A stretch of 38,815 nucleotides of DNA from Gammaproteobacteria bacterium (GCA_028289815.1 JAPYNQ010000028.1:1-38815), one strand, 5' to 3'; shown: positions 1 through 8,818, counted from the first letter of the stretch. Notes: a model not told the origin generated them from the letters alone. Program-made: numbers and translations.

Positions 1-486
1 TGTCGCTGTGGCGGTATTGCCAGACTCTACCGAGATCGTCACGGTGTTGGTCGGCTCTGCATCCAGCACCAGGGTGTATCCGTCCGTGCCGCTGTCTTCA
101 TCAATGGTGATGGTATCTGTGCTCACTGTCACGCCGGGCGCTGCTTCAGAAGAAACACCGACTATCCTCAGCATGTCGTCTATGATAGCCCTACAGTCGT
201 CGTTGTCTGGAACCCCTTGGTTTGCGCAAGAGCCCATAGTAGGAGAGAGACCAGTACCGGTGAAGACCCTTTGATACAAACCCTCATTGGTTTGATCAGC
301 AAACCGTGACTGCCAATCGGCCATGTTAGCCTGGCTTACGACAGGAGCTCCAGCAATACCAGTGTTATGGCACACTCCGCAAGTGCTGCTGGCGTAGGGT
401 GTCTGTGCGAGGGCATCGGGTGCCAGGCCGGCGAGCAGCAGGCAGAGCATGGCGCCGCGCCAGATTCGGCAGGCAGCCGCTCGCAT
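1..486 (-). CDS. Exported cytochrome c5-like protein with Calx-beta-like region (3' end outside window)
   Basis: Translation from the ATG at 484-486 gives 162 residues and continues past the left edge with no stop. Residues 1-28 look like a signal peptide (basic start, LCLLLAGLA core, ALA-Q cleavage). A heme c site CGVCH lies at 36-40, followed by GAPVV, a probable distal Met in PTMGSC and a second Cys in DNDDC, which is the pattern of the class I cytochrome c5 family. From about residue 117 the sequence changes to a repeat-type extracellular region (EDSGTDGYTLVLDAEPTNTV) resembling Calx-beta or cadherin-like modules. Inference: a periplasmic or surface-anchored electron carrier at the N-terminus of a large repetitive exported protein. 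A second possible start is Met13. The partner and total length cannot be seen. Confidence 0.75.
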   Translation of the reverse strand, partial: MRAAACRIWRGAMLCLLLAGLAPDALAQTPYASSTCGVCHNTGIAGAPVVSQANMADWQSRFADQTNEGLYQRVFTGTGLSPTMGSCANQGVPDNDDCRAIIDDMLRIVGVSSEAAPGVTVSTDTITIDEDSGTDGYTLVLDAEPTNTVTISVESGNTATAT

Positions 487-836
487 GGCAGCAGTGGTAC
501 GGCGGGCGTGGGTATGGGTTAAGCAGCTACTTCCGGGTTCCGGTTCTTTCATCGTTTATTAAGACCTCGCGTTGCTTTATCCTGTTAACGTTATCTGCCC
601 GAGCGGATACCGGCTTTATGCCGACCTTCTCACCCGAACAGGCACAGCAGCGCCGCACTTAACCGTAAAAATTCGCTGGTGTCAATACCCGGAAATAAAA
701 AATTCGCTATTTTGTTACATTTTTTTGCCGGTACCGTGGCTTTTGGTGCGGGATACTCAAGATAAACCGGATTTCACGTCTGCCGCAACCATAAGTGCAA
801 TTTATAGCGGACTCATACAGAAACCAAATTGACATC

Positions 837-920
837 CAGGTTCCTGGAGATTCAAATGTCATATCATCGTATATAATACTGGACCAGGCTGTTGCGCCCG
901 CCAGCAGGTTCCCGGAGATT
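837..920 (+). repeat. 16-bp direct repeat flanking a -10-like box
   Basis: CAGGTTCCTGGAGATT at 837-852 recurs as CAGGTTCCCGGAGATT at 905-920, 15 of 16 bases identical, start-to-start distance 68 bases. The TATAAT box at 872-877 lies between the copies. They could be regulator sites or a small duplication. No regulator family is recognised from the motif. Confidence 0.45.
872..877 (+). promoter_or_regulatory. Candidate -10 box upstream of the acyltransferase gene
   Basis: A perfect TATAAT sits about 200 bases before the 1076 start. No good -35 hexamer lies at 16-18 bases; TTGACA at 829-834 is too far away. A transcript from here would begin near 884 and carry the second repeat copy and the 935-1035 foldback as leader or as a separate small RNA. 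Confidence 0.35.
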
Positions 921-934
921 GCTCAGAAGAAATT

Positions 935-1035
935 ATTGAGGCTGTTTTAAGTATCGCCGCAGGACGAGAGTGCCGCCTGACAGGGCGCAGGTCAGTTGCC
1001 CGTGCGGCGCGACCCGGGCTTAAAACAGTCTCAAT
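935..1035 (+). ncRNA. Candidate structured RNA or leader (101-nt foldback)
   Basis: Bases 935-951 pair with 1019-1035 in a 17-bp closing stem (16 Watson-Crick pairs, the other a G-T pair). Inside it CGCCGCA (955-961) pairs with TGCGGCG, and CTGAC with GTCAG forms an apical hairpin. No T-run follows, so it is not a simple intrinsic terminator. I compared it by eye with remembered features of 6S RNA, SRP RNA and SAM/SAH riboswitches and found no match. It is either a free small RNA or a 5' leader of the acyltransferase gene 40 bases downstream. Confidence 0.4.
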
Positions 1036-1075
1036 GCAGGCAGGGTTTTGTTAAATACGTTATTGTCCGCCGGTC

Positions 1076-1990
1076 ATGCGGGATATTATCGTTAATCTGC
1101 TGGTCCGTACGGCCGGTTTTTTCGGTCTGCCTGTTCTGCATTTTTGCGGGACGGTTGCAGGCTATTTGCTGTATTTTATCCCGAATCCGTATCGGTCGGT
1201 GTCTGCCGCCAATATAAGGACCTGTTTTCCCGGGCTTGGGCACAGGGCGCAAAAAAAATTAATCCGGGCTTCGCTGGTTGAGCTTTGCAAGTGGCTTTTT
1301 GAGCTCGGACCGGTATGCAGGTGGCCGCCGGACAGGCTCGAACGGCTGGTTGTCGGCGGTGACGGTTTTGATGCCGTCAGAAAGACGCTGGAGCAGGGCA
1401 GGGGGGCTATGTTAATCGCGCCTCATTATGGTAACTGGGAGCTTGCCGCTCTGATCAGCGCACGGCGGTTTCCGGTTACTATTATGTATAAGCCTCCAAA
1501 AATCGGGGCGCTGCATCGGCATATGCGGTGCGCCCGCAGCCGGGCAGGGGCGACTTTGGTAAAAACGGATTACAGCGGCCTGAAGGCGCTGATCGGGGCG
1601 CTGCGGCGTGGTGAGGCTATCGGCCTGTTGACTGATCAGGAGCCTAAACGGGGGGCTTATGTGTATGCGCCTTTCTTCGGTCAGCCGGCACGCACCATGA
1701 CGCTGTTCTCGAAATTATTGCGCAAAACCCGACCGGCGGTGTTTATGTCCGGTATCCGCCGACTGCCTCGGGGACGTGGCTTTGAACTGAGCTGTATACG
1801 GCTTGATGAGCAGTTACTCTCCGACCACGATGAGCAAAAGGCAGCATCTTATATGAATCATGCGATCGAAAAGCTGATCCTTGAGGACCCCGCTCAGTAT
1901 CTCTGGGCGTATAAACGCTTCAAGTTCCCACCTGATCTTGAGAGCAGGGGGAGTTATAATATAGTGGAGAACCGCCAGGAAATATCCTGA
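1076..1990 (+). CDS. Lysophospholipid/Kdo2-lipid IVA acyltransferase, LpxL/HtrB family
   Basis: A 304-residue member of the LpxL/LpxM acyltransferase family, which transfers a secondary acyl chain to lipid A at the inner membrane. Seen: a hydrophobic N-terminal segment (about residues 5-36), the catalytic HxxxxE motif as HYGNWE (His117, Glu122), a DQEP motif at 187-190 and the C-terminal QYLWAYKRFK block at 274-283. The length is normal for the family (about 300). The start has no clear Shine-Dalgarno sequence, but the family N-terminus fits. It stands alone between non-coding regions. The exact acyl donor and position (LpxL, LpxM or a relative) cannot be assigned from sequence alone. Confidence 0.85.
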   Translation: MRDIIVNLLVRTAGFFGLPVLHFCGTVAGYLLYFIPNPYRSVSAANIRTCFPGLGHRAQKKLIRASLVELCKWLFELGPVCRWPPDRLERLVVGGDGFDAVRKTLEQGRGAMLIAPHYGNWELAALISARRFPVTIMYKPPKIGALHRHMRCARSRAGATLVKTDYSGLKALIGALRRGEAIGLLTDQEPKRGAYVYAPFFGQPARTMTLFSKLLRKTRPAVFMSGIRRLPRGRGFELSCIRLDEQLLSDHDEQKAASYMNHAIEKLILEDPAQYLWAYKRFKFPPDLESRGSYNIVENRQEIS

Positions 1991-2338
1991 GAAAGGCTTT
2001 CGGCATCAGAAGCGGAATCCCCGGGCATAAGAGTTTATAATTCTGACTGCCACAGGATAGTAGCTGTAAGACTGGATCAGTTGCGTGGTAAAAAGTATGC
2101 GGTAGAAAAGTCCTCCGTAAAATATCAGGACACCGATCAGTTGAGAGGGAGCCGCCAGGCAATGTGGTGTATTCACGCATCCAGCTAAAAATCGGAACTC
2201 AACACGGCAGTATAAGCTATATGAGAGTTATTTCTCAGCCCTGACGTGCAGTGATTGAAATTTTTGTATATTGACCTATAACACAGTACCTGTGCTTTGG
2301 CCTCTCGCACTAACGATTTTTTACAGGTTTTGCAAAGG
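1991..2338. other. Non-coding region between convergent genes
   Basis: About 350 bases between the ends of the acyltransferase and trkH genes. No coding frame on either strand shows protein-like composition. A short CACAG/CTGTG palindrome at 2282-2294 lies downstream of trkH but has no adjacent T-tract, so I do not call it a terminator. Confidence 0.5.
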
Positions 2339-3790
2339 CTATTTTCTCCAGAAAGCTATGCTGATCAGCACCAGCAGGGTGAATACTTCCAGACGGCCCA
2401 GCAGCATGGCAAAACTCAGGACCCACTTGGCAAAGTCACTGATGCCGGCATAATTCGGCCCTACTGCGCCCATGCCCGGACCCAGGTTGTTTATGGTCGC
2501 CGCTACGGCAGAAAATGCGGTTATCTGGTCCATACCACTGATCATGAGCACGACCATGATGACGACAAAACTTGCGACATAGGCAGAAAAGAAGCTCCAT
2601 ACTGCGCTGACGACTTTATCCGACAACGGTTTTCCCCCTACTTTAATCGGGATGATCGCATTGGGATGAATCAGCCATTTTATCTCCCGGTTGCCCTGCT
2701 TGATGAGTAGCAGAAAGCGGATTACCTTGATGCCGCCTGCCGTCGAACCGGCACAGCCGCCTATAAAACTTGAGAAAATCAGTATGACCGGTATTGCTCC
2801 CGGCCATAGATAGTATGCCTCGGTGGTAAATCCGGTTGTGGTGCCTATGGATACCGCCTGGAATATCCCTGTAATCAGCGCCGCTGCCGGTTCTCCGGTA
2901 ACATGCAGTGTGTATAGCAGAATGGAGGTCAGCGCAGCGGTGAACAGCAGAATGGCAAAGTATGTGCGTGTTTCTGCGTCTGCCAGGTAAGTTCCGATAT
3001 TCATACTGCGCCAAGCTATGAAATGCAGGGAAAAGTTGATGCCGGCCAGCAGCATGAAAATGATCGCGATGGATTCAATCAGGGGATTGTCAAAATATCC
3101 GATACTTTCGTCATAGGGCGAGAAGCCGCCCATTGCTATGGTTGAAAAGCTGTGCGATACCGCATCGAACAGGCTCATGCCGGCAAATCTGTATGCGAGC
3201 GCACAGACAACGGTCAGTCCGAGGTAGATAAACCACAGGGCTTTCGCGGTCTCGGTAATGCGCGGGGTCAGCTTGTTGTCTTTCATCGGACCGGGGGTCT
3301 CGGCGCGATACAGCTGCATACCGCCAATTCCCAGCATCGGCAAAATGGCAACGGCAAGCACAATAATCCCCATGCCGCCCAACCATTGTAGCTGCTGGCG
3401 GTAATAAAGAACGGAACGCGGCAGGTCATCCAGATGGGTAATCACGGTGGCACCGGTCGTGGTCAGACCGGAAACCGATTCAAATACCGCATCAACAAGC
3501 TCAAGATGCGGCGATGTGGATAACATGAACGGTATGGCACCAGACACGCTCAGTACCAGCCAGGACATGGCTACAACCAGAAAACCATCTCGTAAATGAA
3601 GGTCTTGTTCGACCCGGCGCACCGGCAACCACATGAGCAGCCCGATAACCAGCGTCACCAGAAATGCCATAAAAAACGGCAGTGCCTGGCCATCATCATC
3701 GTACAGGGAGATGGGTATCGGGATCAGCTGTGTCACGCTGAACAGCATCAGCAGAATGCCGAGCACACGCCGGATGATTTTAGGCTGCAA
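2339..3790 (-). CDS. trkH: Trk potassium uptake protein, channel subunit TrkH
   Basis: A 483-residue membrane protein, the same length as E. coli TrkH. It forms the K+ translocation pore of the Trk system in the inner membrane and is gated by TrkA. The four pore-loop filters are visible: SGLTTTGAT (110-115 core), AMGGFSPY, GTTTGFTTE and NLGPGMGAVGP, separated by multiple hydrophobic segments. The gene starts 11 bases after trkA on the same strand, so the two are surely co-transcribed, downstream of the ntrX-like regulator gene. TrkH and the paralogue TrkG are hard to separate; the context with trkA favours TrkH. Confidence 0.95.
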   Translation of the reverse strand: MQPKIIRRVLGILLMLFSVTQLIPIPISLYDDDGQALPFFMAFLVTLVIGLLMWLPVRRVEQDLHLRDGFLVVAMSWLVLSVSGAIPFMLSTSPHLELVDAVFESVSGLTTTGATVITHLDDLPRSVLYYRQQLQWLGGMGIIVLAVAILPMLGIGGMQLYRAETPGPMKDNKLTPRITETAKALWFIYLGLTVVCALAYRFAGMSLFDAVSHSFSTIAMGGFSPYDESIGYFDNPLIESIAIIFMLLAGINFSLHFIAWRSMNIGTYLADAETRTYFAILLFTAALTSILLYTLHVTGEPAAALITGIFQAVSIGTTTGFTTEAYYLWPGAIPVILIFSSFIGGCAGSTAGGIKVIRFLLLIKQGNREIKWLIHPNAIIPIKVGGKPLSDKVVSAVWSFFSAYVASFVVIMVVLMISGMDQITAFSAVAATINNLGPGMGAVGPNYAGISDFAKWVLSFAMLLGRLEVFTLLVLISIAFWRK

Positions 3791-3801
3791 GGTCCCTGTC
3801 C

Positions 3802-5175
3802 CTAGAAAAAGCTGATACCGACCTGGAACAGCTTTTCCACCGCACTGATCTTGTGGCGATCAATCAGAAACAGGATGATATGGTCTTCCGCCATGATCAC
3901 GATGTCATGGTGTGCCATCAGAACTTCTTCACCGCGTACTATGGCCCCTATGGTGGTCCCTGACGGCAGATCAATCTGGTCGACCCGGCGCCCGACTACC
4001 GCAGATGTGTTTTGATCGCCGTGCGCAACCGCTTCAATCGCTTCGGCCGCCCCTCTTCTGAGCGAGTGTGCCTTGACAACATCACCGCGACGAACATGGG
4101 CAAGCAGGCTGCCAATCGTTAGCTGCTGCGGCGATACGGCAATGTCAATCTCTCCCCCCTGGATCAGTTCAACATAGGAGGCACGGTTAATCAGGGACAA
4201 GACTTTGCTTGCCCCAAGGCGCTTGGCCAGCATGGCCGCCAGGATGTTCGCCTGGTCGTCGTTGGTAACAGCGCAAAATACATCTATGCTGTGGATGTTT
4301 TCTTCCGTCAGCAGGTCTTTATCGGCACAGTCACCCTGCAAAACGACAGTTTTATTGAGGCTTTCAGAAATACGGGTCGCCTGCTCCGGGTTGCGCTCAA
4401 TGAGTTTGACCCGGTATTGCTTCTCCAGCGAGCGCGCCAGCCGGGTTCCTATATTTCCGCCACCGGCTATCATGATGCGACGAACCCGCTTTTCTCGTTG
4501 GCGCAGCTCTTCGGTAACTGCCCGGATATGTGCTTCGGCAGCAATAAAAAATACTTCGTCACCCGCTTCAACCACGGTATGCCCCTGGGGAATAATGGGA
4601 CGGTTACGCCGAAAAATGGCAGCAACCCGAACTTCTATTCCCGGCATATGTTCGGTAATCGTCTGTAGTTCATGTCCGACCAGGGGGCCTCCATAATAGG
4701 CCCGCACAGCGACAAGTTTGACCTTGCCGTCGGCAAAATCGGTAACCTGCAAGGCACCCGGATGATCAATCAGGCTGTGAATCGAGTCGGTAACAATCTG
4801 CTCCGGGCTGATTAAGACATCAACCGGCAGGGCTTCCTGATGAAACAGCCGGTCTTCTTTCAGATATTCCGGGGCGCGTACACGGGCAATTTTGGTCGGT
4901 GTATGGAACAGGGTATAGGCAACCTGGCAGGCAATCATATTGACTTCATCGCTGTTGGTTACGGCAATGATCATATCCGCGTCTTCCGCTCCTGCCTGGG
5001 TCAGTATATCGGGGTGTGAGGCATTACCCGAGATGACCCGCAGGTCCAGATGTTCCTGCAGGGCGCGAAGAAATTCCGTATTGGTATCGACAATGGTGAT
5101 GTCGTTGACCTCGCTGGCAAGACTGGCCGCCAGCGTGGAACCGACCTGACCGGCCCCAAGAATAATGATCTTCAT
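3802..5175 (-). CDS. trkA: Trk system NAD-binding regulatory subunit TrkA
   Basis: A 457-residue cytosolic protein, close to the E. coli length of 458. It binds NAD(H)/nucleotides and controls the TrkH pore. Two RCK (Rossmann) halves are visible: GAGQVG at 7-12 with the acidic IVDTN that follows, and GGGNIG at 238-243 with LIERN, each followed by a C-terminal RCK_C segment (about 140-225 and 365-455). The ATG overlaps the stop of the upstream regulator gene by 4 bases (ATGA type), which implies translational coupling. Nothing appears missing or altered. Confidence 0.95.
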   Translation of the reverse strand: MKIIILGAGQVGSTLAASLASEVNDITIVDTNTEFLRALQEHLDLRVISGNASHPDILTQAGAEDADMIIAVTNSDEVNMIACQVAYTLFHTPTKIARVRAPEYLKEDRLFHQEALPVDVLISPEQIVTDSIHSLIDHPGALQVTDFADGKVKLVAVRAYYGGPLVGHELQTITEHMPGIEVRVAAIFRRNRPIIPQGHTVVEAGDEVFFIAAEAHIRAVTEELRQREKRVRRIMIAGGGNIGTRLARSLEKQYRVKLIERNPEQATRISESLNKTVVLQGDCADKDLLTEENIHSIDVFCAVTNDDQANILAAMLAKRLGASKVLSLINRASYVELIQGGEIDIAVSPQQLTIGSLLAHVRRGDVVKAHSLRRGAAEAIEAVAHGDQNTSAVVGRRVDQIDLPSGTTIGAIVRGEEVLMAHHDIVIMAEDHIILFLIDRHKISAVEKLFQVGISFF

Positions 5176-6557
5176 TGTCCGACCGTTGCTTTCTTATGGT
5201 CTATGCCCAGATTTTTCATCTTACGATACAGGTGGGTTCTCTCCATGCCAACTTTCTTCGCCAGCCTGCCGACACTGCCCCCGGATTGCTTCCATTGATA
5301 TAAGAGATAGTCACGCTCGAAACATTCTCTGGCTTCCCGCATCGGCAGATCCAGTATGCCCGGGGTCAGCATCGCGCTGCAGGTATCATCGGTCGCCTGC
5401 AATGAGGTGCGCAGGATGCGCCGCACATCCAGAGAGGAAATTGTGCGGCTGTCACCCAAAATTAACAGGCGCTGGATGAGGTTCCTGAGCTCGCGGATAT
5501 TGCCCGGCCAGCCATACTCCTGCAAATACGCCATAGCATCATCGGAAAACATGCGATCCGGCAGGTGGTCTCTTTGAATATAGAGATCCACGTAGTGACG
5601 CACTATGTCAGGGATGTCTTCGGCATGTTCTTTCAGGGCAGGCAGACGCACAGGCAGTACATTCAGAAAAAAATACAGATCATCACGAAAATGGCCCGCT
5701 CTTACCGCAAGTTCCAGATCGCTGCGGGTGCTGGCGATAATCCGCACATCCACAGACACCGGACGCGTACCATCAACCCGTAAAAAAGAAGATTCCTGCA
5801 AGGCACTCAGCAGGCGCGCCTGGGTCTCGGCATCCAGGTCGGCCACTTCGTCAAGGAAAAGTGTCCCGCCATCGGCCTGTTCCAGGTGGCCACTGTAGAT
5901 TTCGCCGTTGTGCTCACGGCCAAAAATGGCCGCCTGATAGTTCTCACTGGCGATCGCACCGATCCGCAGTGTGATAAAAGGCCCTTCACGCCGATTACCC
6001 AGATGATGTATGTAGCGTGCGCATGATGCCCGACCGCTGCCTGCCTCGCCCTTAAGCAATACCGGAGAGTAGTGTTGGGCAACATTGGTTGCCTGTTGGC
6101 GCAGATTTTGAATAACCGGGCTCTCTCCCAGGGGCTTTTCGATGTCCGTGGCATTGTTGCGGAGGCGGATATTTTCTCTCGTAAGCTCTACGGCCTGCAT
6201 GGCCCGGCTTACCATCAGCAGCAGCTTTGCCATAGAAAGCGGTTTTTCCAGAAAATCATAGGCCCCAAGACGGGTCGCCTCCACGGCGGTCTCTATCGTC
6301 CCGTGCCCCGACATCATAATGACGTGAAATGGCAATCCGCTCTCCTGTCGCCACTCCTTCAGCAGACTGATACCATCAATATCCGGCATCCAGATATCCA
6401 GCAGGGCCATATCCGGCAGGTTTTCGTCCACCTTAAGCCGGGCCTCAGTCGCATGGCCAGCCACCCATACCTGATAGCCTTCGTCTCGCAGAATGTCGCC
6501 GACCAGTTCCCTGATTTCGGATTCGTCGTCAACAACCAGTATTTTCCCGTCAGCCAT
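5172..6557 (-). CDS. ntrX: NtrX-type response regulator with AAA+ and Fis domains
   Basis: A 461-residue response regulator. The receiver domain (1-125) has Asp10/Asp11, phosphoacceptor Asp54 (ALLD), Ser83 and Lys105. The AAA+ domain spans about 145-370 and the Fis-type helix-turn-helix about 415-455. The Walker A is GEAGSGRA at 170-177 with Arg176 where Lys is normal. Walker B TLFLDEV is intact. The GAFTGA loop that contacts sigma-54 is replaced by a short sequence around 213-224; NtrX proteins are known to lack it, so it probably does not act as a classical sigma-54 activator. The cognate kinase gene ntrY lies 5 kb upstream, split off by an accessory block. The gene overlaps trkA by 4 bases. 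Confidence 0.88.
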   Translation of the reverse strand: MADGKILVVDDESEIRELVGDILRDEGYQVWVAGHATEARLKVDENLPDMALLDIWMPDIDGISLLKEWRQESGLPFHVIMMSGHGTIETAVEATRLGAYDFLEKPLSMAKLLLMVSRAMQAVELTRENIRLRNNATDIEKPLGESPVIQNLRQQATNVAQHYSPVLLKGEAGSGRASCARYIHHLGNRREGPFITLRIGAIASENYQAAIFGREHNGEIYSGHLEQADGGTLFLDEVADLDAETQARLLSALQESSFLRVDGTRPVSVDVRIIASTRSDLELAVRAGHFRDDLYFFLNVLPVRLPALKEHAEDIPDIVRHYVDLYIQRDHLPDRMFSDDAMAYLQEYGWPGNIRELRNLIQRLLILGDSRTISSLDVRRILRTSLQATDDTCSAMLTPGILDLPMREARECFERDYLLYQWKQSGGSVGRLAKKVGMERTHLYRKMKNLGIDHKKATVGQ

Positions 6558-6611
6558 ATTTCAGGTGCCTCTGAAAACCCTATCCGGCGGTGAATAATAA
6601 TACATTTGGGA

Positions 6612-6617
6612 ATTATA
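6612..6617 (-). promoter_or_regulatory. Candidate -10 box for ntrX-trkA-trkH
   Basis: On the minus strand TATAAT occurs here, about 55 bases before the ntrX start. The -35 side is poor. The element is of interest because insertion of the accessory block would cut ntrX off from any promoter upstream of ntrY, so a local promoter is needed. Confidence 0.35.
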
Positions 6618-6759
6618 CCGATTGTCCTGGTTCAAGCACCTGCCAGAACAAAATCAGGCAACCTGCATAACTTGCTGGTAGTAACTCGTAGAGGCCCCTC
6701 AGATTGTCGGTCGTCTTCATTCAGGAAAGCCGAAACAGGCAGCGTGCCCATTCTCCCGG

Positions 6760-7515
6760 CTATAGCAATCCCATTTGGTCTTGCCTGGACGAGATTGCAG
6801 AATCCCGCTCAATATCCGCAAAGATATTTTTCATATTTGCCCGCCCTGTGGACCGACTTCGAGCGAGACGTCTGCCGCCCAGCTCCAGAACCTTTTTGTT
6901 GCCGCGGGCATGGACAGACATATCCCGATACTCGGCAACATATAGCGGCATATCATGCTTGATGGTTTCCATACTCGCATTCATAGTCCCGCCTTTTTCA
7001 CTGGCCTCTATAACTATCATCGCTTTGCTTAATCCAATGATGATTTGGTTGCGTGCCATCGCTCGATAGCCTTTCCAGACATCATCGGGATTGAATTGGC
7101 TGATTACCAAGGTGCGTGCCCAATTCCAGACGGGTGCCAATGCTCGTTTGATGCGAAAATGGTTTATGCCTTCGGGCAGAACCAGCATCGTTGCTCCCCC
7201 TGCGGCGAGCGAATGGTAGTGCGCTTCGAAGTCAATACCAGCGGCATTACCGGACACAACGGCAAGTCCGGTTACGGCTGTCTGCTCTGCGCAGTCTCTA
7301 ACGGTATCAATTCCTTTCCGGCTGGATTTGCGCGATCCGCAAAATCCGATGCCATTCAAATTCAGCAGATCAACATTACCCTGAAGATAGAGCATAGCCG
7401 GGGCCTTTTTCCCCAGAACAGTAAGCAGCCGCTCCGGGTATAAGGTGTCGCTCTGACTAATCTGCCGAATCTCGGGTGCTGCTGTCGCGTCGTCTGTTAC
7501 TCTACCTTTACTCAA
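6760..7515 (-). CDS. DprA/Smf-like Rossmann (SLOG) protein paired with a phosphoribosyltransferase
   Basis: A 251-residue relative of DNA-processing protein A. The DprA core is recognisable: GSR at 60-62, SGNAAGID at 88-95, LVLPEGI at 111-117, ARNQIIIGLS at 154-163 and VIEASEKGGT at 168-177. The N-terminal SAM-like and C-terminal winged-helix domains of housekeeping DprA are absent, and the C-terminus is basic. The start is most likely TTG at 7515, since the ATG just upstream runs out of frame into a stop. It begins 15 bases after the phosphoribosyltransferase gene and is clearly its operon partner. A canonical dprA lies at 18474-19595, so this copy has a different job. Inference: a nucleotide or DNA sensor in a two-gene accessory, possibly defence, cassette. 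Confidence 0.75.
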   Translation of the reverse strand: MSKGRVTDDATAAPEIRQISQSDTLYPERLLTVLGKKAPAMLYLQGNVDLLNLNGIGFCGSRKSSRKGIDTVRDCAEQTAVTGLAVVSGNAAGIDFEAHYHSLAAGGATMLVLPEGINHFRIKRALAPVWNWARTLVISQFNPDDVWKGYRAMARNQIIIGLSKAMIVIEASEKGGTMNASMETIKHDMPLYVAEYRDMSVHARGNKKVLELGGRRLARSRSTGRANMKNIFADIERDSAISSRQDQMGLL

Positions 7516-7530
7516 AAATCATCTCAATTC

Positions 7531-8397
7531 TTACCGGTTGTCTGTATCTCGCATTGTTTTCACCATACTCAATCCGAGGACATGGCGTGCGCCTGCCTCC
7601 TGCAATTTCATTGCAATGTATTGAATGGTGGTACCTGACTGATACTTGTCATCAATCAGGATGATTTTCTTGTCAGTCAAATCGCTGTTAAAGACTATCC
7701 GGGCATTATGCCAAGCTTCCCATTTTTCATCACGTGTTGCGGATTTGACCGACCTTTTCTCTGCACCAAATGAAAAACGCGCAGTAATATCTTCCTTGTC
7801 AAGTTTCTTGCTCACAATGGATACGACTCCAGAGGGTAAATCGAAGTCCTTACCTCGTTGTGGCGGTATAGCACAAACCAGGTCTGCATCTTTGTAAAGC
7901 CGGATCTCCGTTATCGTATTTATGCAATGTTCGGCAAGTTTTCGGACAGCAATCATGTCATGGTTTTGCTTTGCACGATATTCAAGCTCTCCAATCTCGG
8001 TTCTTGCGCCTTCATCTAAATTGGTAAAGTTATGGTGCATCGCAATAGATGTGTATAAACAGTCCCGCAGGAAGACGCGGCTTCCCTGTTCTTTTACCCA
8101 AGTGTCGATCTCTTGGAATTCTTCCTCGGTAGTAATTGATCGCCAAAACGAGTCACTGTGATAGCGGTCTTTTTTGTTCGGAAAGAGTTCGTAAGGAAAT
8201 AACCTTGAGAACCCACAATCAAATGGAACGTTGAACGTCCCGACATAATCAGGGTGATCTGATCGTTTAGGTTCTTTAGCGTGTGTCGTGGCAAAACAAA
8301 TTCGTCTCGTATCTTTACAGTGTGCCTGTTGGACGGATTTCTTCGTAATAAGGTTCATCTTGTCCGTGCCCTTTAAGGGTTTCTTCAAATCGACCAT
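7531..8397 (-). CDS. ComF-like phosphoribosyltransferase
   Basis: A 288-residue protein with a type I phosphoribosyltransferase domain in its C-terminal half. The PRPP-binding loop reads IILIDDKYQSGTT (245-257), preceded by VCAIPPQRGK (174-183), a layout similar to ComF and amidophosphoribosyltransferase-like proteins. Residues 1-150 form an extension rich in charged and aromatic residues that I do not recognise. The ATG at 8397 is preceded by AAAGGTGA; a GTG one codon upstream is less well placed. It is the first gene of a two-gene operon with the DprA-like gene. The substrate base is unknown. Confidence 0.72.
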   Translation of the reverse strand: MVDLKKPLKGTDKMNLITKKSVQQAHCKDTRRICFATTHAKEPKRSDHPDYVGTFNVPFDCGFSRLFPYELFPNKKDRYHSDSFWRSITTEEEFQEIDTWVKEQGSRVFLRDCLYTSIAMHHNFTNLDEGARTEIGELEYRAKQNHDMIAVRKLAEHCINTITEIRLYKDADLVCAIPPQRGKDFDLPSGVVSIVSKKLDKEDITARFSFGAEKRSVKSATRDEKWEAWHNARIVFNSDLTDKKIILIDDKYQSGTTIQYIAMKLQEAGARHVLGLSMVKTMRDTDNR

Positions 8398-8743
8398 CAC
8401 TCACCTTTCTTAAACCCCGTATTGCTGAATTGCAGCACGTTGCAGCTTTCCTTTAAAGCTCGCTGAAGTCTTTCATCACAAAGGGATGGTATCCCTAGAT
8501 TTCGCATTTGTGAAGATAATATTTAGGGAATCATAGCCGAAAGCCGGTAAACATCTTCAGTTTTTTCTGCATTATCTAGTGACTTGTACGAAGGAGAGGG
8601 CAGTAAAAATGGTGGCTTTTTGATTTGCAGCGGCGGTATTTGACAGATTTCAAGGCGAGGAAGTATTTTGAGGTGGGGCAGTCGACCGGTTTGCATCCGG
8701 TACGGAGAAGCGGAAGATCACCCGAAAAAATATCCGATAATTG
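8398..8743. promoter_or_regulatory. Intergenic region upstream of the phosphoribosyltransferase operon
   Basis: About 345 bases between divergent genes. Two small elements are visible: TTGCAGC repeated at 8430-8436 and 8440-8446 (exactly one 10-bp turn apart, about 35-50 bases before the operon start), and a palindrome AGGGAT-GGT-ATCCCT at 8482-8496. Either could be an operator for the leftward operon. Short open frames near 8600-8790 have no recognisable product. Confidence 0.35.
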
Positions 8744-8818
8744 ATGATCAGCAACTCAGGCCTGATTCGGCCAACTTTCGGTTATAATTCCTATGTAATT
8801 CTGCAGAAGTCGCCGAGT

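Larger units (their letters stand above)
487..1075. other. Non-coding region between divergent genes
   Basis: About 590 bases without a convincing coding frame on either strand. It must hold the promoter of the leftward cytochrome/Calx-beta gene and that of the rightward acyltransferase. Within it I see a TATAAT box, a 16-bp direct repeat and a long foldback, listed separately. The 540-830 part holds AT-rich stretches but no recognised element. Confidence 0.6.

Noticed and set aside
935-1035. 6S RNA, SRP RNA or an S-adenosylmethionine/homocysteine riboswitch
   Set aside because: The foldback is too short for 6S and lacks the conserved bases I remember for each of these families.
935-1035. 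Intrinsic terminator
   Set aside because: No T-tract follows the stem, and no gene ends just upstream on this strand.
6760-7515. Reading the DprA-like protein as a second competence DprA
   Set aside because: It lacks the N- and C-terminal domains of DprA, a full dprA is present, and its operon partner is a phosphoribosyltransferase.
8571-8790. Several short open frames between the phosphoribosyltransferase and cytochrome remnant
   Set aside because: Each is under about 50 codons, lacks a good start and matches nothing I recognise.
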